Assembly: GCF_016313185.1 (NCBI RefSeq)
Contig: NZ_CP066218.1
Span: forward strand, 4,898,001-4,962,000
Direction of reading: 5' to 3'
DNA from: Mycolicibacterium baixiangningiae
Lineage (GTDB): Bacteria; Actinomycetota; Actinomycetes; Mycobacteriales; Mycobacteriaceae
Length of the DNA: 64,000 nucleotides
The notes under the pieces were generated by a model. The model worked only from the letters and a program-made list of their open reading frames with translations, had not been told where the DNA came from and did no database searches. The translations under genes and the position numbers were made by a program. Below, one piece after another: positions 54,780-64,000 of the stretch (position 1 is the stretch's first letter; every line of letters starts with the position of its first letter).

Positions 54780-55214
54780 ATGAACCCTCTACGCCTCACC
54801 GTGACGGCCGCGGCACTGACTCTCGCGGCCTCGACGGCGCTGGCGGCACCCGCGGCCGCCACACCCCCACGCGATGTCGACGCCACCATCCTGTGGGAGA
54901 TGACCGACGCCGGGAACGATTACATCTTCCGCGAGATCACCATCGCTCCGGGCGGCAGCACCGGCTGGCACTACCATCCCGGTCAGCTCCTCGCGACGGT
55001 CAAGGAGGGGGTCCTGCTGCACCACCGGTCCGACTGTTCGGTCGACGGCCTCTACGTCGCCGGCCAGGACATCACCGAGAAGGGCGGTCCGGGCTACGTG
55101 CACATCGGCCGCAGCGTGGGGCCGACACCGCTGGTGCTGCAGGTGCTCTACATCAATCCGGCGGGTGCACCGCTCGCCGACGATGCGCCCGATCCCGGCT
55201 GCGGGTTTGCCTGA
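54780..55214 (+). CDS. exported cupin-domain protein
   Basis: A 144-residue secreted protein with a signal peptide ending near ALAAPAAAT and a single cupin: REITIAPGGSTGWHYHPGQL near 55-75 and TEKGGPGYVHIGRSVG near 103-118, with the metal-binding His-x-His. Cupins bind metals and small molecules; the role is unknown. Start at ATG 54780; GTG six codons upstream is possible. Confidence 0.78.
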   Translation: MNPLRLTVTAAALTLAASTALAAPAAATPPRDVDATILWEMTDAGNDYIFREITIAPGGSTGWHYHPGQLLATVKEGVLLHHRSDCSVDGLYVAGQDITEKGGPGYVHIGRSVGPTPLVLQVLYINPAGAPLADDAPDPGCGFA

Positions 55215-55288
55215 CCCGTCCGGCGGTCATCCGTGCCCATACCGGCTCCGAATCACTGGGCGAGACGGTAATGGGACGGAGATTTGGT

Positions 55289-56242
55289 GTGGCTGACAAC
55301 ATCCGCTGCCTGGTGACGGGCGCTACCGGTTATATCGGCGGTCGGCTGGTGCCCGCGCTGCTCGACCGCGGGCTTGCGGTCCGCGCGATGGCGCGCACCC
55401 CCGACAAGCTGGACGACGCCCCCTGGCGCGCCCAGGTCGAGGTGGCGCGCGGCGACCTGACCGACGCAGACTCGCTGGCGTCGGCGTTCGAGGGGATGGA
55501 CGTCGTCTACTACCTCGTTCACTCGATGGGCACGTCGAAGGACTTCGTCGCCGAGGAGGCCGAATCGGCGCGCAACGTGGTGGCCGCGGCCCGCACCGCG
55601 GGGGTCAGGCGCCTGGTCTACCTCAGCGGTCTGCATCCCAGCGGCATCACACTGTCCCGGCACCTCTCGTCCCGCACCGAGGTGGGTGACATCCTCATCG
55701 ACTCGGCTATCGAGACCGTCGTCCTGCAGGCCGGCATCGTCATCGGCGTCGGCTCGGCCTCATTCGAGCTGATGCGGCACCTGACGAATCGGCTGCCGGT
55801 GATGACGACACCGAAGTGGGTGCACAACAAGATCCAACCGATTGCGATCGACGACGCGCTGCACTATCTGGCCGAGGCGGCGTCGGCCCCGGTGCCGTCC
55901 TCGCGGACGTGGGACATCGGCGGACCGGACGTCCTCGAATACGGCGACGCCATGCAGGTGTACGCCGAGGAGGCCGGCCTGCGGCGGCGCTTCCTGGTGG
56001 CGGTGCCGGGACTGACACCGACGATCGCCAGCTGGTGGGTGGGCCTGGTGACCCCGATGCCTGCGGGTCTGGCACGGCCGCTGGTCGAATCCCTGGAATG
56101 CGACGCGGTGGTGGCTGATCACGACATCGACTCCGTGATCCCGCCGCCCGAGGGAGGGTTGACGCCGTACCGGAACGCCGTGGCAGCCGCCCTGCGGCAG
56201 GAGCCCCTGCCCAGCGACCCGCAGTGGGCCGGGAAGCGTTAA
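55289..56242 (+). CDS. NAD(P)-binding extended SDR/NmrA-like protein
   Basis: About 317 residues with the Rossmann motif VTGATGYIGGRLVPALLDRG near residues 9-28, then ARGDLTDADSLASAFEGMDV and YYLVHSM. This resembles mycobacterial NAD(P)H-binding proteins of the complex I 39-kDa/NmrA kind, often linked to sugar or lipid metabolism. The GTG at 55289 has GGACGGAG 7 nt upstream; ATG at 55271 would add six residues. Confidence 0.82.
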   Translation: MADNIRCLVTGATGYIGGRLVPALLDRGLAVRAMARTPDKLDDAPWRAQVEVARGDLTDADSLASAFEGMDVVYYLVHSMGTSKDFVAEEAESARNVVAAARTAGVRRLVYLSGLHPSGITLSRHLSSRTEVGDILIDSAIETVVLQAGIVIGVGSASFELMRHLTNRLPVMTTPKWVHNKIQPIAIDDALHYLAEAASAPVPSSRTWDIGGPDVLEYGDAMQVYAEEAGLRRRFLVAVPGLTPTIASWWVGLVTPMPAGLARPLVESLECDAVVADHDIDSVIPPPEGGLTPYRNAVAAALRQEPLPSDPQWAGKR

Positions 56243-56246
56243 GGCG

Positions 56247-57776
56247 TCAAGGGCGTCTGAGCGCGGAGACGTTGTCGACCTTCTCCAGCGGGATCCCGCT
56301 GCGCGCGGCCGTGGCGAGCATGTGCTCGATGACGTTCTTGCCGAGCGCGGACTCGCCCGGCAGTTCGATCGGGTAGACGCCGTCGAAGCACGCGGAACAC
56401 AGCCGTGACGCGGGCTGCTCGGTTGCCGCGATCATGCCCTGCTGCGAGATGTAGCCGAGTGTGTCGGCGCCGATCGCGCGACGGACGGCGTCGAGCATCT
56501 GGTCCTCGTCCTCGGCTCCGTTGGCGATCAACTCCGCGGGTGTGGCGAAGTCGATGCCGTAGAAGCACGGCCAGCGCACCGGCGGGGAGGCGATACGGAC
56601 GTGCACTTCGAGGGCTCCGGCCTCACGCAGCATCCGGATCAGCGCCCGCTGGGTGTTGCCGCGCACGATCGAATCGTCGACGACGATCAACCGCTTACCG
56701 CGGATGACGTCTTTGAGCGGGTTGAGCTTGAGCCGGATGCCGAGCTGGCGGATCGTCTGCGACGGCTGGATGAAGGTCCGGCCGACGTAGGCGTTCTTCA
56801 TCAGGCCCTGGCCGTAGGGGATGCCCGAGCCCTGTGCGTAGCCGACCGCGGCGGGGGTGCCGGATTCGGGGACGCCGATCACCAGATCGGCCTCGACGGG
56901 CATCTCACTGGCCAGCCGGCGGCCGATGTCGACGCGGGTGGCGTGCACCGAGCGGCCGCCGAGGGTGCTGTCAGGCCGGGCGAGGTACACGTACTCGAAG
57001 ACGCATCCCTTGGGGGTGGGGTTGGCGAAGCGGGTGGACCGCACGCCGTCGGCGTCGATCGCCAGCAGTTCGCCGGGTTCGATGTCACGGACGAAGGAGG
57101 CGCCGACGATGTCGAGCGCGGCGGTCTCCGACGCCACCACCCAGCCGCGGTCCAGCCGGCCCAGCGACAGTGGGCGCACACCGTGGGGGTCGCGGGCGGC
57201 GTAGAGGGTGTTCTCGTCCATGAACGTCAGGCAGAACGCGCCCCGCACGGTCGGCAGCAGTTCGAGCGCCGCCTGTTCGAGGGTGGCGTCGGCCGCGCCG
57301 TGGGCCAACAGTGCGCCGAGAATGTCGGAGTCCGTCGTCGCGTTGCCGGGGGTACGGCCGTTGATCAGGCCGGCGTCGCGTGCGCGGGCGGCCAGTTCGG
57401 TGGTGTTGACCAGGTTTCCGTTGTGACCCAGCGCGACCCCGGTGCCCGCGGTGGTGTTGCGGAAGACGGGCTGGGCGTTCTCCCAGGTGGTCGAGCCGGT
57501 GGTCGAGTAGCGACAGTGGCCGATGGCGACGTGGCCGTGCATCGCAGCGAGCGTCGGCTCGTCGAATACCTGACTGACCAGGCCCAGATCCTTGAACACC
57601 AGAACCTGGGAGCCGTCGGCTACGGCGATGCCCGCGGCTTCCTGGCCGCGGTGCTGCAGCGCGTAGAGGCCGTAGTAGGTGAGTTTGGCGACATCCTCAC
57701 CGGGGGCCCAGACGCCGAAGACGCCACATTCCTCACGGGGGTCATTCTCGGGCTCGAGTGCGTCGTGACCGATCAC
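56247..57776 (-). CDS. purF: amidophosphoribosyltransferase
   Basis: PurF makes 5-phosphoribosylamine, the first committed step of purine synthesis. The 509-residue precursor contains EECGVFGVWAPGE near residues 16-28; the cysteine becomes the N-terminal nucleophile of the glutaminase after propeptide removal. The phosphoribosyltransferase part has VVDDSIVRGNTQRALIRMLR near 348-368. Fe-S ligand cysteines are seen near the C-terminus in SRLCSACFDG. Confidence 0.97.
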   Translation of the reverse strand: MIGHDALEPENDPREECGVFGVWAPGEDVAKLTYYGLYALQHRGQEAAGIAVADGSQVLVFKDLGLVSQVFDEPTLAAMHGHVAIGHCRYSTTGSTTWENAQPVFRNTTAGTGVALGHNGNLVNTTELAARARDAGLINGRTPGNATTDSDILGALLAHGAADATLEQAALELLPTVRGAFCLTFMDENTLYAARDPHGVRPLSLGRLDRGWVVASETAALDIVGASFVRDIEPGELLAIDADGVRSTRFANPTPKGCVFEYVYLARPDSTLGGRSVHATRVDIGRRLASEMPVEADLVIGVPESGTPAAVGYAQGSGIPYGQGLMKNAYVGRTFIQPSQTIRQLGIRLKLNPLKDVIRGKRLIVVDDSIVRGNTQRALIRMLREAGALEVHVRIASPPVRWPCFYGIDFATPAELIANGAEDEDQMLDAVRRAIGADTLGYISQQGMIAATEQPASRLCSACFDGVYPIELPGESALGKNVIEHMLATAARSGIPLEKVDNVSALRRP

Positions 57777-57878
57777 GATATGGCTGCTCCCAATGGGTGT
57801 GGTGACGGTATGAGTCTACGGGCCGTATACCCGCTTATGTGAATCCGCGACGTGTCGTGGGACACGTATTTCGGCCGG

Positions 57879-58268
57879 TCACCCGGGAGTGACGACCGGC
57901 AGCCAGTTGGCCACCTCGGGGGCACGGGCCCCGGACAGGCGCAGGGCCCCACTTGCCGCCGCATCGCCGAAGGACAGCAGGCCGGTGGCGACCAGCAGCC
58001 ACGTGCGCGGATCGGTCTCCACCACGTTGGGCGGGTTGCCCCGCGTATGGGTCGGCCCGGCGATGCACTGCACGGCGACGAACGGCGGAACCCGCACCTC
58101 CACGCTCGCCCCGGGGGCCAGGTTCGCCACGGTGCGGGCGCTCAACCGGACCGCCTCGGCGAGCGTCGCGCGGTCAGGCGCCGGCGTGGTGTCGTCCCGC
58201 AGCCAGTTGACGACGGCGGACACCGCGGCGCGGGTCTGCGCCGGATCGGCGGTGCGGCGGGCGGGCAC
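57879..58268 (-). CDS. sterol-carrier-like family protein (Rv0807-type)
   Basis: A 129-residue protein reading ADPAQTRAAVSAVVNWLRDD, then VEVRVPPFVAVQCIAG and GNPPNVVETDPRTWLLVATG. This pattern is that of an actinobacterial sterol carrier protein-like family next to purF. The fold would bind hydrophobic ligands. It is 102 bp after purF on the same strand. Confidence 0.85.
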   Translation of the reverse strand: MPARRTADPAQTRAAVSAVVNWLRDDTTPAPDRATLAEAVRLSARTVANLAPGASVEVRVPPFVAVQCIAGPTHTRGNPPNVVETDPRTWLLVATGLLSFGDAAASGALRLSGARAPEVANWLPVVTPG

Positions 58269-58685
58269 ATCTCTCAGTGTCGCAGCCGGGCCGTGCGATG
58301 TCGCCCGGGGGCACGCCGCCGCCCGGCATCACGCGGTCGCGCCCGTCTCGCTCAAAAAACGAGTGACCACGGCTTTCGCCGCACACTGGCGCTTCGCGAA
58401 CAGGTTGGTATCCATGGCGCGTCGACTCTCCGATCCACATTCCGAGGCATGACACGAAACCCGTTGCGTTTCAAAATCGTTAGACCGACCGCGGGGCGTT
58501 GGTGGTGTCACCGTGCCGCCCCCGTCCAACCGGATGGCGTCACACTTTCAAGACGCAGACGCCGCCCGAACGAATTGCATCGGTGCTCTTCTCGATGAAC
58601 GCGAACGAAGTGCGGTCCGACGACGTTCTGAACCGAAGGAGTCCATGGCGTTTCAGCCACTGGACATCGGCGGAAGGGAATTCAC
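58269..58685. other. 417-bp gap before the SDR gene
   Basis: I see no gene here. Frames are Arg-rich and without motifs. The SDR ribosome site GGAAGGGA lies at its right end, 6 nt before the ATG. It includes the divergent promoters of the sterol-carrier gene and the SDR. Confidence 0.5.
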
Positions 58686-59417
58686 ATGGCACGACTGGAC
58701 GACAAGATCGCCTTGGTGATCGGTGGCGCGAGCGGAATCGGCTACGCCATCTCGGAGCGCTTCGCCGCCGAGGGCGCCGAAACCTACCTGACGAGCCGGA
58801 GCAAGAGCAGTCTGGACGAGGCGGTCGAGCGCATCGGTGCCCGCGCGCACGCGGTTCCGATCGACGCCAGTCAGCTCGATGGACTCGAGGTGGGCATCGA
58901 GTCGGTGCGCGCGCAAGCGGGGCGCATCGACGTGCTCGTGGTCAACGCCGGCACGGGCGAGCCCGGCGGCATCGGCGAGATCACCGAGGACAACTTCGAC
59001 CGTACGGTCGGGCTCAACCTGCGCTCGCTGCTGTTCGCTGTCCAGCTGGCCCTGCCACTGATGGGTCCGGGAGGCTCGATCGTCCTCATCGGTTCGTGTA
59101 GCGATGAGATGGGTTTCCCCGGCCTCGGCGTTTACGCGGCGACCAAGGCCGCCGTCAGGTCTCTCGCACGCACGTGGACGCTCGAACTTGCTCCACGCGC
59201 CATTCGAGTCAATGTGATCAGTCCCGGCCCCACCGACACCCCGATGCACCGCTCCGCCCCCGAGGAGGTCCGCCAGTGGTTGATCTCGAAGGTCCCCCTC
59301 GGACGGGCCGGGCGCCCCGAAGAGATCGCCGCCGCCGCACTGTTCCTGGCCAGTGATGAAAGCAGCTACGTGGCCGGGACCAGCCTCAGCGTGGACGGCG
59401 GCATGGCCCAGGTCTAG
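58686..59417 (+). CDS. short-chain dehydrogenase/reductase
   Basis: A 243-residue classical SDR. The cofactor motif is GGASGIGYAI near residues 12-21, NAG appears in VVNAGTGEPG near 84-93, and the active site is GSCSDEMGFPGLGVYAATKA near 137-156, with Ser, Tyr and Lys in place. The end SLSVDGGMAQV is typical. It acts on a small alcohol or ketone; the substrate is unknown. Confidence 0.92.
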   Translation: MARLDDKIALVIGGASGIGYAISERFAAEGAETYLTSRSKSSLDEAVERIGARAHAVPIDASQLDGLEVGIESVRAQAGRIDVLVVNAGTGEPGGIGEITEDNFDRTVGLNLRSLLFAVQLALPLMGPGGSIVLIGSCSDEMGFPGLGVYAATKAAVRSLARTWTLELAPRAIRVNVISPGPTDTPMHRSAPEEVRQWLISKVPLGRAGRPEEIAAAALFLASDESSYVAGTSLSVDGGMAQV

Positions 59418-60037
59418 CAGCGGCCTCGCTGTACTGCCAGCGCGGCGAGCGCCCCCGCTTCGTTGACGGCCAGATGCGCCAGCATCGGGGCGACGAGGCT
59501 CCCGGACCGCTCCGCGAGCCGTGCGAACACCCAGCCCGCCACCCCGGTGGTCACCACGGTCCCGACCACCGGCTCACCGGCGGCGCGGGCATCCGCGATG
59601 TGTGACAGCCCGAACGCGGCCGACTGCAGCAGCCGCCCGCGGGCCGGTCCGAACGCCTCGGCAGCCAGATGCCCTAACGCGCCACGGTAGCTCGCCTCCT
59701 CGGCCCACACCGTTCCGAGCGGGATGCGCACCAGCAGCCACCAGGCCGGGGCATCGGGCAGACGCCGCTTCCTCATCGCCGATCGGACAGCGGGCAGCGC
59801 GGTGGACGCCGCGACACCTGAGGCCACGACGGCCGCGGCCGCCGCCCCTGTCCGCAGACCGCGTTGCAGCGCGGGAGGGCGCAGCCCCAGCGGTGCCCGG
59901 GTGACCCCCGCCAGCACGGCGCCGAACACCGCATGCACGACGACGACCCATCGCCCGGGCAGGCGCGGACTCACCAGACCGCTCAGCAGAACCAGCGCGA
60001 TGGCCAGTGCCACAGACGTGATCCGGTTGTGCCGCAT
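59414..60037 (-). CDS. CPBP-family intramembrane metalloprotease
   Basis: A 207-residue membrane protein with several hydrophobic helices and the CPBP motifs: EEASYRG near residues 112-118, GLSHIAD near 143-149 and HLAVNEAG near 186-193, giving the glutamates and histidines of the metal site. Such proteases process membrane or lipid-modified substrates. Its ATG overlaps the stop of the alpha/beta hydrolase by 1 bp. Confidence 0.85.
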   Translation of the reverse strand: MRHNRITSVALAIALVLLSGLVSPRLPGRWVVVVHAVFGAVLAGVTRAPLGLRPPALQRGLRTGAAAAAVVASGVAASTALPAVRSAMRKRRLPDAPAWWLLVRIPLGTVWAEEASYRGALGHLAAEAFGPARGRLLQSAAFGLSHIADARAAGEPVVGTVVTTGVAGWVFARLAERSGSLVAPMLAHLAVNEAGALAALAVQRGRC

Positions 60038-61803
60038 CAGTATTCGGGCCCGTCGATACCGGCGGAGTCGCGCAGCGCGGCGCGGATGCGTTCGGTGTCG
60101 CGCGGGGTCCACCCGGATGGCGGTGCGACAGCCGCCCACCCGTCGAGAACGGATTCGCCGTAGTTGTGTCCATGGCCGCCCGGCATCCCGGCGGCGTTGG
60201 TCATATCGGCGCTCACCTGCCAGAACGTGACGATGGGATACCAGCGCATCGATGCGCTGCGGTCCCGGCCCGGCGGCTCTCTCAGCCAGTCCGGGCGGGC
60301 AGTGAGCAGGTCCGGTGTCCACCAGACGATCGGGTCGGACGCGTGCTGCAGGAAGAGCACGCGGGCGCCGTGCCACTCTGCGGCGGTGTCGCGGGCGATG
60401 ACGGCCGGATCGTTCGCCTGCGAGAACCGCACTGTGCGGCCACCGTCGTAACGCGGTTGCACCTCAGGAGTGCCGGGGTCACGCCTCTCGGTGATCGCCG
60501 TCCAGAGCGGGCTGGCGTTGGGCGGACCCACCCACAGCACCGACGTGAACCCCAGGTCGGCGATGTCGGGCAGCCAGGCGAAGGCGCCCTGGCCCGCCAT
60601 CGACCCGAGGCTCTCGCCGTAGAGCACCAGCTTCGGCCGCTGTTGCGGCGGGCGCTGCGACCACCGCTGCTGCACCGCGTCGATCAGCATGCGGCCCGAC
60701 TCCACCGACTTCTGCTGATCGCCGAGGAACGAGATCCAGCTGGGCAGATACGAATACTGCATCGCCACCATGGCGGTGTCGCCGTTGTACATCAACTCCA
60801 GCGCGCGGGCGGCGACCGGGTTGACCCACCCGGTTCCGGTGGTCGGCACGATCACCAGCAGTTCGCGGTCGAACGCCCCGGTCCGTTCCAGTTCGCTGAG
60901 CAGCACGGCGATCCGCTGTTCGTCGGTCCCGGCTGTCTGCAGGCCGGCGTAGACGCGAATGGGCTCCTGCGCCGGTCTGCGGTTGACCCGCTCGAGTTCC
61001 GCCGCGTCGGGTCCGGTGGCGACGAAGTTGCGGCCCTGATAGCCCAGAGTGTCCCACTCTGCGAAAGACGCAGGGCTGCCTGAACGTTCGCGCTGGGCCG
61101 GCTGACTGATGCCCTCGCGGGTAGTGGCGTTCTGCGGCTGGAAGATGCGGCTGGCACCGGCCAGGAACCCCTGCAGCAGTACCCCGTTGATCAAGGTGAC
61201 GATTAAGACGACGACGACCGCGGTGCCGATCAGAAGCGCCATCTCGTCGCTGAGGCGCCACCGGCGGATGAGCAGGCGTGCAAGGGTTTTGATGGTGTCG
61301 AGCACTACTCGGGTGACCGCGACGCACACCGCGCCGACGAGGACCGCGACCACCAGCACCCGCAGGTAGCCGACCGTGTCGGGCCCCGGTAGACCCATCT
61401 CTGCCGAGACCTGCCGCTGCCAGGCAGCCGCGGGAACGACCATCAGCACGCTGGCGCCGAGGGCCAACCCGACGGTGCCGGCCTTGAGTGCGTACAGCTT
61501 CCGCCGAGACGGCGGCCACCCGGGCTGTCCGCGTACCACGAAGCGCGCCAGAATCTTCGAGAGGAAGGCACCGATTCCATAGCCGATCGCGCCGTTCAAC
61601 CCTCCGATGAGGCCCTGGAACAACCAGTCGCGCGGCAGGAGCGACGGGGTCAGCGACAGGCAGAAGAACAGCGCGCCGAAAGCGACGCCGGTGAAGTCCA
61701 ACCGGACCAGGCCCCATGCCCAGATGAGCAGGGGGTGGCGCCGCGGGCGTTCGGGAGTGTCGGTGACGGTGTCACCGGAGACGTCATTGGTCTGCGAAGT
61801 CAC
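60037..61803 (-). CDS. membrane alpha/beta-hydrolase family protein (Abhydrolase_9)
   Basis: A 588-residue protein with an N-terminal membrane part of about six helices (residues 25-225) and a C-terminal alpha/beta-hydrolase domain. The nucleophile elbow is [10 protein letters not shown] near residue 400, and [12 protein letters not shown] near 503-514 offers a late acid/histidine region. This two-part arrangement is typical of actinobacterial Abhydrolase_9. The substrate may be a lipid; the gene overlaps the CPBP protease gene and purL by 1-4 bp. Confidence 0.88.
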   Translation of the reverse strand: MTSQTNDVSGDTVTDTPERPRRHPLLIWAWGLVRLDFTGVAFGALFFCLSLTPSLLPRDWLFQGLIGGLNGAIGYGIGAFLSKILARFVVRGQPGWPPSRRKLYALKAGTVGLALGASVLMVVPAAAWQRQVSAEMGLPGPDTVGYLRVLVVAVLVGAVCVAVTRVVLDTIKTLARLLIRRWRLSDEMALLIGTAVVVVLIVTLINGVLLQGFLAGASRIFQPQNATTREGISQPAQRERSGSPASFAEWDTLGYQGRNFVATGPDAAELERVNRRPAQEPIRVYAGLQTAGTDEQRIAVLLSELERTGAFDRELLVIVPTTGTGWVNPVAARALELMYNGDTAMVAMQYSYLPSWISFLGDQQKSVESGRMLIDAVQQRWSQRPPQQRPKLVLYGESLGSMAGQGAFAWLPDIADLGFTSVLWVGPPNASPLWTAITERRDPGTPEVQPRYDGGRTVRFSQANDPAVIARDTAAEWHGARVLFLQHASDPIVWWTPDLLTARPDWLREPPGRDRSASMRWYPIVTFWQVSADMTNAAGMPGGHGHNYGESVLDGWAAVAPPSGWTPRDTERIRAALRDSAGIDGPEY

Positions 61804-64000
61804 CCGAACAGTCCGGGCAGCACGCCCTCGGAGGTGGTGCGCAGTTCCGCGAGCGTCACCGTGAACTGGTCCTGCACCTCGACCGCGTCACTGCCCGGAT
61901 CGACCACGCCGATCCGGGTGGCGGGCAGGCCGCGGGCTTCACACATCGAGCGGAACCTGCTCTCCTCCGTGCGGGGCACCGCCACGAGCACCCGGCCGGC
62001 GGACTCGCTGAAGAGGGTGACGAACGGGTCCGCGCCCTCGGGAAGCAGTAAGCGGCAACCGGTTTCGCCGGCCAGGGCGGCTTCCACCACCGCCTGGATC
62101 AGGCCGCCCTCGCTCAGATCGTGTGCGGCCGAGACCAATCCGTCCCGGGAAGCAGAGGTGAGGACATCGGCGAGCAGCTTCTCCCGGTCGAGGTCCACCT
62201 GCGGCGGTAGTCCGCCGAGGTGCCCGGCGATGACCTGCGCCCAGATGGACCCGTCGAATTCGTCGCGGGTGTCGCCGAGCAGGATCAGCGTCTCGCCCGG
62301 TTCGGTGCCGAAGCCCGTCGGGATGCGGCGTTTGACGTCGTCGAGCACCCCGAGCACACCCACCACCGGGGTGGGCAGGATAGCGGTGCTGCCCGTCTGG
62401 TTGTAGAAGCTGACGTTGCCGCCGGTGACCGGAATACCAAGGGCCGCACAGCCATCCGCGAGCCCCCGCACGGCCTGGCTGAACTGCCACATCACGCCGG
62501 GATCCTCCGGGGAGCCGAAGTTGAGGCAGTTGGTCACCGCGACCGGCGTCGCGCCGGTGACCGCGACGTTGCGGTAGGCCTCGGCCAGTGCGAGTTGCGC
62601 ACCGGTGTACGGGTCGAGTGCGGTGTAGCGGCCCGAGGCGTCCGTCGAGACCGCGATGCCGCGCCCGGTGGCTTCGTCGATGCGCAGCACGCCGCCGTCG
62701 GCGTGCTCGGCGAGCACGGTGTTGCCACGCACGTAGCGGTCGTACTGTTCGGTGATGTAGCCGCGGCTGCACAGGTGCGGGCTGCCCACCATGGCCAACA
62801 GGGTGGCGCGCAGTTCGTCACCGGTGGCAGGTCGGGGCAGGCCGGCCGAGGTGTCCGCGTTGAGCGCATCCTGGGTGTCGGGCCGCGCGAGGGGACGCTC
62901 GTACACCGGCCCCTCGTGGGCGACGGTGCGCGGCGGCACGTCGACGACGGTCTCGCCGTGCCAGGTGATCTCCAGCCGGTCCCCGTCGGTGACCTCGCCG
63001 ATCACGGTGGCCAGCACATCCCATTTGCGGCAGACCGCCATGAACGCGTCGACGTTGTCCGGGGTGACCACCGCACACATCCGCTCCTGCGATTCACTCG
63101 ACAGAATCTCGGCGGGGGTCATATTGGCCGCCCGGAGTGGGACGCTGTCGAGCTCGACACGCATCCCGCCGTCGCCAGCGGATGCGAGTTCCGATGTCGC
63201 GCAGGACAATCCGGCTCCGCCGAGGTCCTGGATACCGACCACGAGGCCCGCGGCGTAGAGCTCGAGACAACACTCGATGAGCACCTTCTCCATGAAGGGG
63301 TCACCGACCTGCACCGAGGGGAGTTTCTTGCGGCCGGGGCCCGAACCCTCGTCACCGCCGAAGGTCTCGCTCGCCAGCACCGACACCCCACCGATGCCGT
63401 CGAGACCGGTGCGCGCGCCGAACAGGATGATCTTGTTACCCGCTCCGGACGCGAACGCGAGGTGCAGATCCTCTTTGCGCATCGCGCCGACGCACAGGGC
63501 ATTGACCAAGGGATTGCCCGCATAGGAGGGGTCGAAGACGGTCTCGCCGCCGATGTTCGGAAGTCCCAGCGAGTTCCCGTATCCCCCGACGCCGCGGACC
63601 ACGCCGTCGAGCACCCGCTTGGTGTCGGGGGCGTCGGCGGCGCCGAACCGAAGCTGGTCCATCACCGCGACGGGGCGCGCGCCCATCGCCATGATGTCGC
63701 GCACGATGCCGCCGACCCCGGTGGCCGCGCCCTGGTAGGGCTCGACGTAGGACGGGTGGTTGTGGGACTCGACCTTGAAGGTCACCGCCCAGCCGTCGCC
63801 GATGTCGACGACGCCGGCGTTCTCGCCGATACCCGCGAGCATCGCCGCGCGCATCTCGTCGGTGGTGGTCTCCCCGAAGTAGCGCAGATGCACCTTGGAG
63901 GATTTGTACGAGCAGTGCTCACTCCACATCACCGAGTACATCGCCAACTCGGCGTCGGTGGGCCTGCGGCCGAGAATGCCGCGAATGCGCTGGTACTCGT
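61800..64000 (-). CDS. purL: phosphoribosylformylglycinamidine synthase II, 5' end outside window
   Basis: PurL uses ATP and ammonia delivered by PurQ to make FGAM. About 733 residues are present; the N-terminus continues past the right edge, where [20 protein letters not shown] is still in frame. Diagnostic segments are [35 protein letters not shown] and [14 protein letters not shown]. The end overlaps the start of the hydrolase gene (4 bp). Confidence 0.96.
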   Translation of the reverse strand, partial: EYQRIRGILGRRPTDAELAMYSVMWSEHCSYKSSKVHLRYFGETTTDEMRAAMLAGIGENAGVVDIGDGWAVTFKVESHNHPSYVEPYQGAATGVGGIVRDIMAMGARPVAVMDQLRFGAADAPDTKRVLDGVVRGVGGYGNSLGLPNIGGETVFDPSYAGNPLVNALCVGAMRKEDLHLAFASGAGNKIILFGARTGLDGIGGVSVLASETFGGDEGSGPGRKKLPSVQVGDPFMEKVLIECCLELYAAGLVVGIQDLGGAGLSCATSELASAGDGGMRVELDSVPLRAANMTPAEILSSESQERMCAVVTPDNVDAFMAVCRKWDVLATVIGEVTDGDRLEITWHGETVVDVPPRTVAHEGPVYERPLARPDTQDALNADTSAGLPRPATGDELRATLLAMVGSPHLCSRGYITEQYDRYVRGNTVLAEHADGGVLRIDEATGRGIAVSTDASGRYTALDPYTGAQLALAEAYRNVAVTGATPVAVTNCLNFGSPEDPGVMWQFSQAVRGLADGCAALGIPVTGGNVSFYNQTGSTAILPTPVVGVLGVLDDVKRRIPTGFGTEPGETLILLGDTRDEFDGSIWAQVIAGHLGGLPPQVDLDREKLLADVLTSASRDGLVSAAHDLSEGGLIQAVVEAALAGETGCRLLLPEGADPFVTLFSESAGRVLVAVPRTEESRFRSMCEARGLPATRIGVVDPGSDAVEVQDQFTVTLAELRTTSEGVLPGLFG

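Noticed and set aside
57889..58452. 187-codon plus-strand frame
   Set aside because: It is antisense to the sterol-carrier-like gene and has no start signal.

Overview
The window is chromosomal DNA of a high-GC, mycolic-acid-making actinobacterium, almost certainly a Mycobacterium of the environmental, fast-growing type (Mycolicibacterium). Supporting this are the hadA-hadB-hadC mycolate dehydratases next to secE-nusG-rplK-rplA, mshD (mycothiol), a DesA1-type acyl-ACP desaturase, a WS/DGAT acyltransferase, an LmeA-type mannan factor, and gene orders that match M. tuberculosis Rv0641-Rv0632c and Rv0825c-Rv0803 from memory of that genome.

Layout. (1) 1-13.1 kb is an accessory surface-polysaccharide region: two glycosyltransferases, a decayed gene, rmlA, a broken IS3-family copy, a membrane EEP hydrolase, an acyltransferase-SGNH protein, a DUF4012 protein and a small exported protein. 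It has long gene-poor gaps, lower apparent GC and several signs of decay. (2) 13.1-22.1 kb is a core block: rplA, rplK, nusG, secE, tRNA-Trp, hadC, hadB, hadA, rpmG, tRNA-Met and tRNA-Thr, then an MBL hydrolase, a DUF2235 protein, an HD protein, echA3 and a TetR regulator. (3) 22.1-33.8 kb is mixed: a three-gene unit of SSS symporter, small membrane protein and flavin monooxygenase, a UsfY-like protein, a corA gene with a large internal deletion, three tandem SRPBCC genes, a UBP zinc finger, an epimerase 3' remnant, WS/DGAT, four tRNAs, a GAF-ANTAR regulator, a truncated haemoglobin, an MpaB-like oxygenase and TetR genes. (4) 33.9-64 kb is core again: desA1, dus, an LCP ligase, phoU, pstB-pstA-pstC-pstS, mshD, a GlnR-like regulator, lmeA, thiX, a polycysteine leader with DUF4395, cysA and sseC, nitrobindin, an NHL protein, pabC, ygfZ, DUF3073, purM, a cupin, an NAD(P)-binding protein, purF, a sterol-carrier-like protein, an SDR, a CPBP protease, an alpha/beta hydrolase and purL (cut by the window end).

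How the genes work together. The polysaccharide genes would make dTDP-sugars and build and acylate a surface glycan. HadABC elongate meromycolate. PstSCAB with PhoU handle phosphate, with a PHO-box-like repeat upstream of pstS. The DUF4395-cysA-sseC sulfur operon sits behind a 29-codon leader ending in a cysteine run, matching the cysteine-responsive attenuators known in mycobacteria. purM, purF and purL belong to purine synthesis.

The most interesting signals are the polycysteine leader with mutually exclusive hairpins, a palindromic operator inside a leaderless echA3 promoter beside a tetR gene, the DUF2235 protein that lacks the serine of its nucleophile motif, and three gene scars: corA with its middle removed, an epimerase tail, and a multi-frame decayed gene after rmlA.
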